Below, piece by piece: positions 12,391-24,300 of a stretch of 64,000 nt of DNA (the first letter of the stretch is position 1; every line of letters starts with the position of its first letter). This stretch comes from Corella eumyota (lineage: Eukaryota > Chordata > Ascidiacea > Phlebobranchia > Corellidae): positions 2,108,001-2,172,000 of the forward strand of contig OY720100.1 in the NCBI GenBank assembly GCA_963082875.1, written 5' to 3'. Position numbers and translations under genes: made by a program. The notes below the pieces were generated by a model that worked only from the letters and a program-made list of their open reading frames with translations, made no database searches and was not told the DNA's origin.

Positions 12391-12895
12391 ATATTGCTAA
12401 CTCTTAAGTTACAATCTTTTTTACACAACGTACTACTACACAATACAACACCAAATACACAAATTGTACATAAACCTATACACAACTTTTTTGTTTTTTT
12501 TGCGGATATCATGTATATACATAAAACTTAAGTTGGTAGCTAGATATTTAATGAATCTGGTAACTTGTAAAATTAAAAAAAATAAACCTAGTTTATCTAA
12601 ACTACAGTTTACACATTTTAAAGTTACACATAATTTATTTCTTGTTTGGTTTTATTGTTGTTTTGTTTCGTATTTATGTTTTATTGGTTTAATGTTTTTA
12701 ACATGTTTAGTGTTTTATAAAAATATAGATAAGGAGTTGCAACTAAAATTTTCTTCTTTTAAAATAACTAGACTTTTTTACAGCTAAATAATGGATAACA
12801 ATGTTTAAGTCTTGAAAACTTGATGGTTACAAAGAAGTTGTTTAATTTGTGGCCAATTTTATTATTAACAACAATTTGTTTTAAGGTTTGTTTTT
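12391..12895. other. Spacer between convergent rhodanese and MRPL24 genes
   Basis: AT-rich convergent 3' region. TTTATT at 12858-12863 would serve as AATAAA for MRPL24 on the minus strand, about 33 bases past its stop. The 107-codon open frame at 12464 is very rich in Phe, Leu and Lys, has no domain, and is treated as chance. Confidence 0.5.
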
Positions 12896-14639
12896 TTAAT
12901 ACCAATAAGTTTTCTTCCTTGGAGGATCTTTTACATTAAAAATTTTCATTAACTCGTCTTCCCAACTTTCCATTGTCGGGAGATATGACCGCTCGAGGGC
13001 GATATCTTGTTGTGTGTCTTTATCCCCACATTTAAATTCGTCTTTTTTTGTTCCATCCCATAATAATTCCGGTGGCCTACATAAAATTTAAATCTTTTTA
13101 AAAGAAATTAAGTTTGAGATAAATTTAAAAAGTTTAGCCAAAAATTTGTTGTTTACACTTTTAAATACATCTAAGTTGTTAGGTTTTTTGATAAAAAAAA
13201 GGGGTAAAAAAATAATTGTTAGCAAGATAAGGTTTAACTTGCCATGGTATCGAATGCCCACTTCTAGTTGAAACACGAACTCGTTCTCCTTTCTCATTTA
13301 CTCGAAACTCAACTTCAACTGCTTTTAAATCAATAGGATCTAGTAGTTGTACCTAGGATTAAAAAATCATTTAATGCAATAAGAAAATCTTTATTTTAAA
13401 TTGTTGAAATCAGATATTTAAATTAACCTCATGATGTTGCAATGCCTTCTCTATTTTTTGAAGTTTATTTTGTTCTAAAAATCAACAAAATTTTTATATT
13501 TATGATTTTGATTCTGAATGTTAAAACTATAAAGCAATTTTGAAACCATGTTCACAAATTTAATAATTTAAAATATGTTTTGAAATAAAAACTAATTACC
13601 CAGTTTATGTTCGCAATTTAATCCACCAACAAATATAACATTTCCTTGAGGATGAGCCTAAGTTATTAAAATATAAGTTACTCTAATAAATAAATACAGA
13701 AACACTTCAACTACATCATACGAAGTTGGGTATTACTTTTAAATTTAAAAATTCAAACTTTTTGCTGTTGTTATTAACGAAGATACATTAATTTACCACA
13801 ACAATTTCCCCTTGTTTTCCTTTATCTTTTCCAACCAGAATTTCAACTTTATCTCCAATTTTAAACAACCATTTATCTGGTGGAACCATTTTTAATTTAT
13901 GGTAATTAAATCGGTACCAATTAACATATCTTCCTTCCAATATTTTGTTCTGTTCTTCAGGTTTGTAAGGTGATTCTCTTCCCCATTTATACCTTTATAA
14001 AATTCAAAATATTCGTAGAAAAATTTTAGCAGTTTTATATAAAAAATATTAAAATTATTTTAGCTTTTTAGTTAAAAGGTATTTTTTATTTTTTTTGTAT
14101 ATATCTTTATCCTCGTTGTGGAAAAGTCGAATGCGCGACTTAAACATAGAGTAACATAAGTTACTTCGACCCAGTCTCGAGTTGCCTGTGCCAGTTTGGG
14201 ATATTATAGAGACTATAATTGCCTGGTAATTATGCTACTGATTAAGTGTTGGCTCAGCAGGAGTTCATACCGTTTATAGCACCTTACTCAAGGGCGCTAC
14301 AGCATGAGATCATTGGGGATTGAACCCATGACCTCATGTGTGGTGTAGCAAGAGTTCTTACCACTACACCACGCTGCCGGTGCGTTTTCTAAAATAAAAG
14401 CTACCAGATGTATGTAAAATAATTTAAATCAAAAGGCAACTATAAGGTGTTAAAGTAAGTTAAAATGTGTTAAAGTTAGTAAAATCACTTTGTAAAACGT
14501 ACCAATACGGCGGATCAATATATTTTGATTGGTAATCTCTCCACTTTACTTTTCCCCATTTTATTAGTTTTGCACTTTCTGAAGGTTCGTCTGGAAATCG
14601 TAGCCAGCCCCTTCGCAGTAACTGAGCAGTAAAACGCAT
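12896..14639 (-). CDS. MRPL24: Mitochondrial large-subunit ribosomal protein L24
   Basis: Component of the mitochondrial 54S/39S ribosomal subunit. Six exons on the minus strand: 14503-14639, 13797-13992, 13600-13657, 13428-13474, 13243-13352, 12896-13076; 242 residues, slightly longer than the human protein. The N-terminus ([15 protein letters not shown]) is basic as expected for import. The KOW motif reads [18 protein letters not shown] and is followed by the diagnostic [11 protein letters not shown]. The C-terminal half ([18 protein letters not shown], then [14 protein letters not shown]) completes the family. Intron 5 (13077-13242) can be joined in frame only with a GC donor, GCAAGT at 13242-13237; the nearby GT gives an early stop. 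Intron 1 holds a SINE. Orthology is confident from the KOW region and length. Confidence 0.9.
14083..14378 (-). repeat. tRNA-derived SINE, full-length copy
   Basis: Reverse-oriented copy in MRPL24 intron 1, thus in the same direction as the gene. The tRNA-like head ends at 14378, the B box lies around 14315-14326, and the poly(A) tail appears as a T-run from about 14083. Confidence 0.85.
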
Positions 14640-15672
14640 TTTATCGAATAGTATTAGAATATAAAACGAAGCTTTTGTTAAATTTTGAAATCAAAACAAA
14701 ATAACGTGAGGCCAGTCATGCGTTAATAAATATTTTCTTTGGCAACCCTGGAAGGAAGATAAACGCGGATAGACGGAATGGAGGGGGTTATAGGAAATTC
14801 GTTTGTGGTCTTTTTTAATAAATAATAAAAATTATTAATACTAAAAGACAGGATAATTAAAAAGGGGAAAGAAAGTTTATGTGCAAATATAATTTATTGT
14901 ATAGAAAACAATTGGTCGATAGGAATGTGCTTTTAATCCGTGCCAAAAAAGTAAAGAATATAAATATATTTAACAAATATGTTGCGACGCCGACATTTTG
15001 TGCTTTTAAAAAAATATTTTAAATAAAATACTTTACATAAAAATTACTTATTTTTCATTTAATTTTACCTTTTTTTGTATTTCGTTTACCTTAAATCCCA
15101 CCTTTTTGTACGCACAATTTTTGCTGTTTACTAAAAATGACCGCAAGAAACTTTTTCTCTGTGCCCACTTTTTCTCGCTTTTTTGTTGGTGTTGCCATCG
15201 TCGTTAGATAGCGACAAAGATTTAAAAATAGTAAAGCAAAATTTTGTGAGGAATACAGATGTTGATGGTAAGGATAACGAATGTTTAATTTACTCACAGC
15301 TTTGACTTTTGGCAGGGCATAAGTAATCAATAACGTTGATAAAATAATAAAATAGATCTAATTAAAAAAAGGTCGATAGTTAAGGAATAATTTTGTTTGA
15401 GTAGAATAACGTTTTAAAATTATTTAGACATTACTATATTTTAACCAGGCAGTCTATAAGCAGATAAGCTGAATGGTTTAGCAAAGTTTCCTTTGAACTT
15501 AACTTTATAATATCAATTTAACATAACTACAAATGCACAGCAATTTATAATATTGGATAACACTTTACTAGTCATATACTTATCTTTTAATTTTTGAATA
15601 TAATTTTTATAAAATAAAAAAAATGTTTGTCTTTCAGATGCCTTCTAGAAATATTGTATGAAATGTTAAAAT
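14640..15672. other. Intergenic region between divergent MRPL24 and NALF-like gene
   Basis: AT-rich spacer with promoters for both neighbours. A pyrimidine-rich tract followed by CAG at 15637-15639 looks like a splice acceptor for a 5' untranslated exon (or a trans-spliced leader) of the downstream gene. It is followed by a seven-codon upstream frame at 15640. The minus-strand 79-codon frame at 15091-15330 shows no recognisable protein. Confidence 0.4.
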
Positions 15673-18087
15673 ATGATACATTGTGTTTGCTCTAGAATAC
15701 CTTATAATGCACATTCTTATAGATCACCAGAGAATACTGAAACATCAATCGAGATTGAGAGTTATTTATGTAAACAAAATGATTTTCAGAACACTTTAGA
15801 TAAAGAAATTATTCCTACAAAAAATGATGAAGAAATTGTTGATTCGGAAGATATTTATCTAAAGAAAATGTGCAATAGTTCTATAAGTTGTAGTTGTCAA
15901 TGTTCTTGTACTAAACAGAGGATTTACCAGACCAAAAACGAGGATTATAACAGATATATGAACACTAATCCAATCTACAAGTATCCTCCTGTTAGACATA
16001 AATACCTAAACTTTATTTCTGCATCACAATCAGTCACTCACTTATTTTGCCTTTTAATTTCAAAGAACGTAACTTACTGGTGTAGATTTATTTTTCTTCT
16101 GTTGTTATTATCTGGTTTTCCTTTACATGTGCTCTCCTTTGTTAATACCCTCACAACGACTGAGAAGTGCATGAACTATAAAACAACATACAGAGATGTT
16201 GTGACAAAAGTTACGACAAAACATACTTTACGTGATTCAGTAGACTGTAAACAATCCTACAGTGATTCTGAATCATTTTGTGCAAATTTACCGAAGTGTT
16301 TTAATATATTTATTCCATCAAAAGACAACTTAACTCTGGGGACAACTCGATCATATTCAGAAGAAACAAGAACAAATTTAAAGGATTATAATTGTGGAGT
16401 ATCTTTATCAATTTTAAATTCAATGGAATATGATTTGTTCTGCAACCATTTTTCTATATTTTTATTGCTAAATATCAACTTAAAAGATAAAAATTTATAC
16501 AATGATTGCCAAAACCATGCTACAAATTGTCAGTATGAGCAATGTCAACAAGATTTAAAAAGAATAAAAGAAAATGACCAGCAGGCTTTGGTTCAGTTTA
16601 ATCAATTTTACGACACAATCGAAAAATATGCGACGCCAAATTCTTATTCAATAAATTGGTCAAAACAGCAGTGTTTGGTAAGTTTAACAAATATACTTTA
16701 TTAAATTTCAAAAAAGCTTGCAACATTATTATATTGGCAACCCATAATTTAATTAACATAATAAAGAATGGAGAAAAAAATTCATTTCTGCATTACTTTT
16801 GCAAATAAACTAGCAAGTCGTTGCAAATAATTTTCTTTAGTGGAATCGATGTTAAATCGGTTACTTAAATATAACAACAAGTCATGAATTATTAATCATG
16901 AATTGAAGCTGGGTTAATAGTAAGACTGCATCATTTATATGTGCAACTTTATATTTTATTGATTTTTTTGGCTTGGAAATTACATAACCTGAATAATAAT
17001 TTAATTACCTTTATCAAATTGAATATATTTTTTGATTGTAATCACTAAAATTTGTTAAGTTTGCTTTTTTTAAATGGTATTAGTTGATATAAAGTTTTAC
17101 TATTTTTTAGTATATTAAAAAAGTTAAATATTATAATATTTTATCAAAAATAAACTAGGGTAAAACTATTTTGATTTTATAAACAAAAAATGTAATAAAT
17201 TAATTTTTTTTATTAAAAATTTGCAATAAAACAGTGCCCTCTTCAAATTGTGACTAGGTTATTTCTCATATTGATAATCAATATATTGTTTTAAAAAACC
17301 CTTAATGTGAATAGTGATAATTGTATACTGAAAAGAGTAAATTATAAATGAAGACTACTAGCTATATCAAGCTTGCATATTTTCTTATCATGAATTAATT
17401 ATGTATTTCAGTTGAATTATAAAGCATGGATATGCTCCGAAATGCACCAAATTTATGGCGAAACCAAAGATTGTACAAGAGAACTAGTAGAACCATGTGC
17501 ATCAAGTTGTATTGCAACTGAAGCTTCTTGTCCTTTTTTTCGAGTTTTTAATGAAACTAAATTGGCGGGGGGACAACCAGTTTTCATATGTAATGGTAAG
17601 ACTTTTTACATCTCTATAAAAGAAAGTGTCTCGGTTTTAACTTTTATATAAACACATCATATTGTGGTTATCTTTTTTAGATTTATATTGCTAATACAAC
17701 TATTTTTTTTGTTTTTTACTAAGCTTTTTCGCATTAACAATTAATTAAAATGTTTAATAAAAAATTCACAATTAATTATATTTGTTCTCAACTTATCCTA
17801 AAATTTTGTTTATATTTTTTTTAGGTTTTAAGGTCAGAAATATAAAACAAGACAATCATAATTGTTTGAACATTCCTTTAGATCAAATTTACCTTGGTAG
17901 CGAATACATTATCATAGAAAACGAAAATAATTTAAATAATTTTACAGAAGAAAACGTTTTAAGGAATTTTACAACAAATTTTTCTAATTCGAAAGCAACA
18001 AAACCATTACTTTTATCTTCCTTTATTTTTTTCTATTCTTTAATAATATTTTTAGACAATTTTTATTATCACTGTTTATTTAATTGA
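15673..18087 (+). CDS. FAM155/NALF-like NALCN channel auxiliary factor
   Basis: Three exons: 15673-16677, 17412-17595, 17825-18087; 483 residues, near the usual length of FAM155A/NALF1. Features in order: a hydrophilic N-terminus with a CSCQCSC cluster (about residue 77), a hydrophobic segment at about 135-160 (FIFLLLLLSGFPLHVLSF), an extracellular cysteine-rich domain, and a hydrophobic C-terminal segment. The best signature spans exon 2: CTRELVEPCASSC, then CPFF, then GGQPVFICNG. I recall the equivalent vertebrate stretch as a CPF motif followed by GG-SFIC. In vertebrates this family chaperones and caps the sodium-leak channel NALCN at the membrane. Several N-glycosylation sites (NLT, NFT) fall outside the membrane segments. 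Exon 1 is unusually long. Assignment rests on this motif and architecture, not on a search; which NALF paralogue it matches is open. Confidence 0.72.
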
Positions 18088-19368
18088 ATTTTACTTCTTC
18101 TAAATTAATTTATATTATTATATTTAACAAAACAATTTTATAGAATTTTATTTAAGAATGTATTTGTTTTAATAACGTGAAGTTTCCATTTTTGTTTGTG
18201 CATTAAAACTTATTAAATATTCTTCAGTTGTAGTTACTATAAAAAATTGCAGAACTTAAAAAATATAAAAAACAATATAAATTTATTTAAATATGGAAGA
18301 ATTTTTGTTATCTCATATTTAATGTTTGATTTTGACAAATTAATAAAAAAACTGCGGGAAAACCTCGTAGACAATGATTAAGTTGATCCAAATTAGCACG
18401 TTTTCGCGAATTTATAATTAGTTAAAACTATTAAAATAATTGTAATTTATTTAAAGTAGAAATGTTTGTAAGTTGTATTGTGTAATCCTGCAGCCCTAAA
18501 AACCGCGTGGGTGTTTATTGATAAAAAATAGAAAGAAGAACGCATTAGAAAATTAAAAGTGCGACTGCTTCGCACGGCTAGGCCGAACAGGCTGCTTATT
18601 TTTTGCAGCATTGATTTTTCGTATCGATTGGAAGGCAACTTGTGATATTATTCGTAGCTTAAATTCTCATTTTGGCTCTCTTTTTTCAGTTCAATATGTT
18701 CATTTACTCTGTGCTGTTCTAATTTCGTTTTAAAATAATCTCCCGATGCTGTGACGTCATGGTTCGCGCGCCCTGATAAATATACTGTAATTAAATTAAT
18801 ATTCAAGAAAGGTGACTCAAAATGGACAGTTAAATTGAATAACAGGTCGCCGGGAAAAAAAAATTTATTGAAAATTTTAATTTAATTTTTATATTTCCAA
18901 AGTTACGTCGGTAAAATATAAAAAAATTATAAAAAATTTAGGTTTAGTACAACGGTTTATTTATGCAACAGTCAAAAATATTTAAAATTTTAAGCAAACC
19001 CAATGTGCTTGCAAATTTTGCATGCTCTTACAATTAACTAACACCGAAATCAATTATTAATCGCTCCCTCCAAATGCAAAGATCATTCTAATTAATGAAA
19101 ATGTAACATTTTTTTTTTTAATTAAGATTTATAATAATATATATTTTTTAGTAATTGAAATTTAATTTTTTATAAAAACGGTAGTTTTAAGTAGTAGAAA
19201 ATGTTTTAGAATATTATTTTTGTACTATCGAGGATAAACAAAAACTTGTATAAATAATCTATAAATCTTGTCTTAAATTATGTTACCGCTAGAAGATGTT
19301 CAAGAGCTAAGCAACACATGAAACGAAATTTCCTCGACTAGTTTTCAGGGATTAGGTAACTTTTAAAC
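18088..19368. other. Intergenic region upstream of COPS2
   Basis: AT-rich. A GC-rich patch near 18740-18775 contains TGACGTCA (from 18752) and may be a promoter element. A pyrimidine tract ending in CAG just before 19350 resembles a splice acceptor 20 bases upstream of the COPS2 start, which fits a leader exon or spliced-leader addition. No gene was found. Confidence 0.4.
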
Positions 19369-20697
19369 ATGGATGACTCTGATTTTATGTGCGATAGTGA
19401 TGTAGATTATGATCTTGAATATTCGGAAGATGACGCGTCAGAACCTGATGTCGACCTTGAGAATCAATATTATAATTCAAAGGCTTTAAAGGGCGGAGAA
19501 AATAAACTTGCACTAGAGAGTTTTCAAAGAGTTCTAGAACTAGAGGAACAGAAGGGCGAATGGGGGTTTAAGGCGCTCAAACAAATGACAAAAATTAATT
19601 TTAAGTTGGGAAAATATGAAGAAATGATGACAAGATATAAACAGCTTCTAAGTTATATTAAAAGTGCTGTAACGAGAAATTACTCAGAAAAATCGATCAA
19701 CTCAATTCTTGATTACATTTCAACTTCAAAGCAGATGGATTTATTACAGCATTTTTATGAGACTACATTAGATGCGTTAAAAGATGCAAAGAATGACCGC
19801 CTATGGTTTAAGACCAACACAAAGTTAGGAAAATTGTATTTTGATCGAGAAGATTTTATTAAACTTGCAAAGATTTTAAGACAGTTACATCAATCTTGTC
19901 AAAATCAGGATGGTACAGATGACATGAAAAAGGGAACACAGTTGCTCGAAATCTATGCACTCGAAATCCAGATGTATACAGTTCAAAAAAACAACAAAAA
20001 ACTAAAGAATGTTTATGAGCAATCACTTCATATTAAGTCTGCAATACCTCATCCATTTACGATGGGAGTAATCAGAGAATGTGGAGGAAAAATGCATTTA
20101 AGAGAAGGTGAATACGATAAAGCACACACCGATTTTTTTGAGTCTTTTAAAAATTATGACGAATCAGGCAGCCCACGTCGAACGACTTGTTTAAAATATC
20201 TAGTGCTTGCAAACATGCTAATGAAATCTGGGATTAATCCATTTGACTCACAAGAAGCAAAACCTTATAAAAATGATCCTGATATATTAGCAATGACAAA
20301 TTTAGTAAGTGCTTATCAGAACAACGACATTGCAGCTTTTGAATTGATCGTTGCAACAAATCGGGCTAATATTATGCAAGATCAATTCATCCGGGAACAT
20401 ATTGAAGATTTGTTACGAAACGTGCGAACCCAAGTTTTATGCAAACTAATAAGACCTTACACTAGAATTCGAATCCCGTTTATATCAAAGAAATTGAACA
20501 TTGATTGTGCAGAAGTAGAGAATTTATTGGTGACTTGTATTTTGGATGGAACAATTAAAGGAAGGATTGATGAAATAGAGCAGGTCTTGGTGATTGATCA
20601 AACTAACTTAACTTGTGCTGCGCGATATAGAGCGTTAGATAAATGGACTGAGCAGTTATCCACCTTACATCAAGTTATCTCAAATCGATTATTGTAA
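19369..20697 (+). CDS. COPS2: COP9 signalosome subunit 2, intronless
   Basis: Subunit of the COP9 signalosome, which removes NEDD8 from cullin-RING ligases. A single uninterrupted frame of 442 residues (human 443) colinear with the vertebrate protein. It starts with an acidic [19 protein letters not shown], then [14 protein letters not shown], a TPR-like helical region ([20 protein letters not shown] and [13 protein letters not shown] are nearly invariant in the family), and ends in a C-terminal PCI domain from about residue 320. There are no internal stops and the residue conservation is extreme, so it is a working gene. All its neighbours are split by many introns, so complete absence of introns is unusual and suggests retroposition or wholesale intron loss. 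No poly(A) tract or target-site duplication was noticed downstream. Confidence 0.96.
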   Translation: MDDSDFMCDSDVDYDLEYSEDDASEPDVDLENQYYNSKALKGGENKLALESFQRVLELEEQKGEWGFKALKQMTKINFKLGKYEEMMTRYKQLLSYIKSAVTRNYSEKSINSILDYISTSKQMDLLQHFYETTLDALKDAKNDRLWFKTNTKLGKLYFDREDFIKLAKILRQLHQSCQNQDGTDDMKKGTQLLEIYALEIQMYTVQKNNKKLKNVYEQSLHIKSAIPHPFTMGVIRECGGKMHLREGEYDKAHTDFFESFKNYDESGSPRRTTCLKYLVLANMLMKSGINPFDSQEAKPYKNDPDILAMTNLVSAYQNNDIAAFELIVATNRANIMQDQFIREHIEDLLRNVRTQVLCKLIRPYTRIRIPFISKKLNIDCAEVENLLVTCILDGTIKGRIDEIEQVLVIDQTNLTCAARYRALDKWTEQLSTLHQVISNRLL

Positions 20698-21318
20698 TTC
20701 AAAATAATATCAATTTCTTTCATTCTTAAGTCTGCCTTTAAAGACATTGTAAAATGTTTTATAATATCTGTTCTATATATAACTTTTTTACTACTTTTTG
20801 TGTTTACCAATTTTTCACAAGGGTTATAATAATTGAAAGTTCATATCATACAGCTATGATTAGTAAATGGTTAAAAAAATGTATTCGTGATATTGTTCTT
20901 GTTTCTGAGAGTTATTTAATCATGTTATTTGTACACTGTAACTTGTGCAAGATTCAATTCAAAGTTTTAAACATAAATGGAAATTTCTATCTGATTTGGA
21001 TTTTTAAAATTGTAGTTGGAAACCTTTTTTTGTATTTGTAGTTCAATGTTCTTTACAAAATCTTTATTTAAAATTTTTGAAACGCTTTTGTTAAATTGCA
21101 TGGTACTTTCAATATTTTCTTAAAACAACATTCTACAAATCTTAATATGTTTTTCAACAGCCTGGAATTGGGTATAAAACCCAATTAATTTCTCAATTAC
21201 AATTATTTTTATTTTCAAATTTCTTTTTATATAAGTAGTAACTATTTCTTGAATTTATACGTTAACAATTATTTTTTTGTTAATTTAGCAGTACTTAAGT
21301 TGTTTTAAACAAACAAAA
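20698..21318. other. Spacer between COPS2 and VPS33A
   Basis: AT-rich 3' region of COPS2 and promoter of VPS33A, both on the plus strand and 621 bp apart. The 95-codon frame at 20754-21041 is hydrophobic, lacks conserved motifs and starts inside the probable 3' UTR; I treat it as chance. Confidence 0.5.
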
Positions 21319-24300
21319 ATGTCTGGTTTAAGTAATGGAGCTGCCCATCTTTCAACAGGACCTGTAAATATCGGGTTAATTAGAGAAGATTCAAGAAAAG
21401 AATTGTTGAGATTGTTGGATCTGTGCCCTGGAAGCAAGGTTAATATTTAAGTCAAATATTCAAGTTAAAACTATGTTATTTAATAAGGATTAATAGCTTT
21501 ATATGTATTTTTGTTATTTCTACTGGCTTATGTTAAAAAATACTTATTTAAATTTCAACATTCAAAATTTTTTTTTGCTGAAGAAGTTGCAAATTACCTT
21601 TTTTTAAGATTGGCAATTTTTGCTAATGTTATTAAGCTTTTTAAATAACTTGAACATATTTATTTAGGCACTTGTATGGGACCCAGAACTAACTGAACAA
21701 TTTGGTTTGATTGCTGAATATTCATTACTTAAAGAATATGAAGTTGATCGAATGTTCCCACTTAGACCAACTCGACTACCAAAGTCAAATGTTCAACACA
21801 TCGTGTTCATGTGTCGGCCTGTTCCTTCCTTAATGGAGCAAGTTGCAATTAATATTAAGGAGGAGGAGAAAGGGGATGGGTTTGGGAGAAGAGAGTATCA
21901 CATTTTCTTTGTTCCTTGGAAGAGTTTTTTGTGCACACAAAAGCTTGAGGTTGGTTTCAACAACATTTATTTTAGAAACTAGTAACGTTTATTTTTTATT
22001 GTTATATTCATATCACAGTAGTAAAAAAATACAAATACCTTTTTTTAAACAACCTTATGATAAACTTTTGAATTTTTTTAGGAACTTGGCGTGTTTGGTT
22101 CCTTATCGAATGTTGTAGAATATCGTCTTGATGTAATTGCATTGGACAGTGACATTCTATCGATGGAAAATCATAATTCCTTCTTAGATTTGAACATTGA
22201 TGGCGATGGGACTTCTGTTTATTTGGCTGCCAAAGCTATTACTACTATTCAAAAACAATTTGGGGTTATACCCATGCTGTATGGGAAGGGAAAATGTGCC
22301 AAGGTTAATTTAACTAGACCTATTTAATTTTATGTTTACGTAAAATGTTATATAATATGGCATATAAAGTTATTATTTATGACATTTTTTTGATATGTAA
22401 TGACATAAGCTTTTGCAAAAATTATCCTAATTATATACTTTAATTTGTCATTATTTTTGTTTTTTTTTATAAATTTAAGTACAAAAATTTCTCCTTAACT
22501 GTTTTAAACAATTATCTTCTTTCTAGAGTGTTTGTGGATTGGTTCAGAAAATGTGGGCGGAGTCTGGTGATAATTCGGAGGAGGAGATTAGTTTGATTGA
22601 TAGGTTGGTGGTGATTGACAGGTCAGTGGACCTAATAACTCCAATGGTTACACAGTTAACATTTGAAGGATTAATCGATGAAGCTTATGGAATAAAAAAT
22701 AGTAAGTTAAGTTATTTTTGGTACAATGTAAAATTTTTGCTTATTTTGACATTGAAATTTTGTAGCTATTTTCAATGGTTAGTCAACCAAAATTTATTGC
22801 TGAAATTTTAATATTTTTAGCAAGTATAATATACCTTTAATAAAGCAATAATATAATATTGCTTTTCATAATTTATTTTGTTTGATGACTGTCATTTATA
22901 TATATACAGCAATAAATTATTAAAATATATTGTAAAAATGAAACGAATTGAAACAGATTTTGGAGCAAAAAATAATGCAAATCAAATTTTGATTTAAAAT
23001 ATAAATATATAAATACTACCACTGTATATGTAATAACTATATGAATAATAAATTAAAATTAAATTCATAGTAACTGCTTCTTTTCCGCCTGAGAATTTCT
23101 CTCAAACTTCAAAATCTGACGACCTTACTAACGAAAAGAAAAAAGTTCTTTTATCATCGAAGGATGAGTTGTACCAGGGTTTAAGAGACAAAAACTTTAA
23201 TGCTGTTGGACCCACATTAAAGAAACATGCTAAAGATATATCTGAAAAATATGAGGTTTTTATCATTTTTTTGTTAACCTAATTTTTAAATATTTTATTT
23301 TTTTATCTGTGTTACTTTTACAGTGGGTGTATAAGGAAATGTTGCTTAAATTTTCACTTTGTTTTTAGGTTAAACTGCTGACCATGTTAGAATTACTGTA
23401 AAATTATGCATAAAAACTTTAAACATAATGCTCTTAACTAAATATTGGATCTAATTTAGGGAGATTCTTCATTGTGTTATTATTTTGTATTATTTTAAAT
23501 GTTGGCTTAAAAACAAGAAATAATATTTTATTTTTTTACAGGCGCGACATTCAGCCAAAACAGTTGGTGAAATGAGACAATTTGTTTCACATATGCCACA
23601 AATGCAACAATCAAAGAGTGTTCTTTCTATTCACACAAGTATAGCTGAGTTAATTAAAGAATTTACAGGTATGTTTATGTATAAAAATGACAAAATATTT
23701 AACAATTCTATGACTAAAAACACTTGGTAATTTATATACAAGGCAAACATTACAACTGTATATAATGGAGCTTACTGTACGATATATGTATGTCCAATTT
23801 ATAGGCCTATAAAATATTTAAAACTGCTGTTTGTGAAATATTAGTTGTGGCCAGTGGTTGGTGCCCATATTACGACAAATAAAATGCCAACTAGTGGTTT
23901 TTAAAGGACTTATGTTAACATATGTTTTAGTCAAAAGTCTTGTGATTATACATATTAGTTAAATTTATTACTTAATTTAGACGGAGATGATTTCCTTGAG
24001 AATTTATCAACTCAACAAGAATTTCTAAATGGAGTTGGAACAGATAAAATTAATCCCTTTTTAGAGGAAAGTATATTTCGTCAACGTCCCATCACCCAAG
24101 TCTTCAGACTTCTTTGTTTACAAAGTTTAACCAACAACGGTCTAAAACAAAAAGTTTTGGAGTATTATAAAAGAGAAATTTTACAGGTAAAAAATATTAT
24201 TTTTTTCATGATTTTATGTTAAAAATAAATTATAGTATTTTTTAAGCACAGCGCATTTTTTTTATTGTTTTTATTCTAAAACCAAATTATTTTTGTATTT

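Noticed and set aside
13241-13250. Ending MRPL24 exon 5 at the GT after CCATGGCAA
   Set aside because: It forces exon 6 into a frame that stops early and destroys the conserved C-terminus; the GC donor three bases earlier restores it.
15091-15330. 79-codon minus-strand frame between MRPL24 and the NALF-like gene
   Set aside because: No recognisable domain, splice partner or conserved composition.
20754-21041. 95-codon open frame after COPS2
   Set aside because: Hydrophobic, low-complexity translation without motifs, inside the probable 3' UTR.
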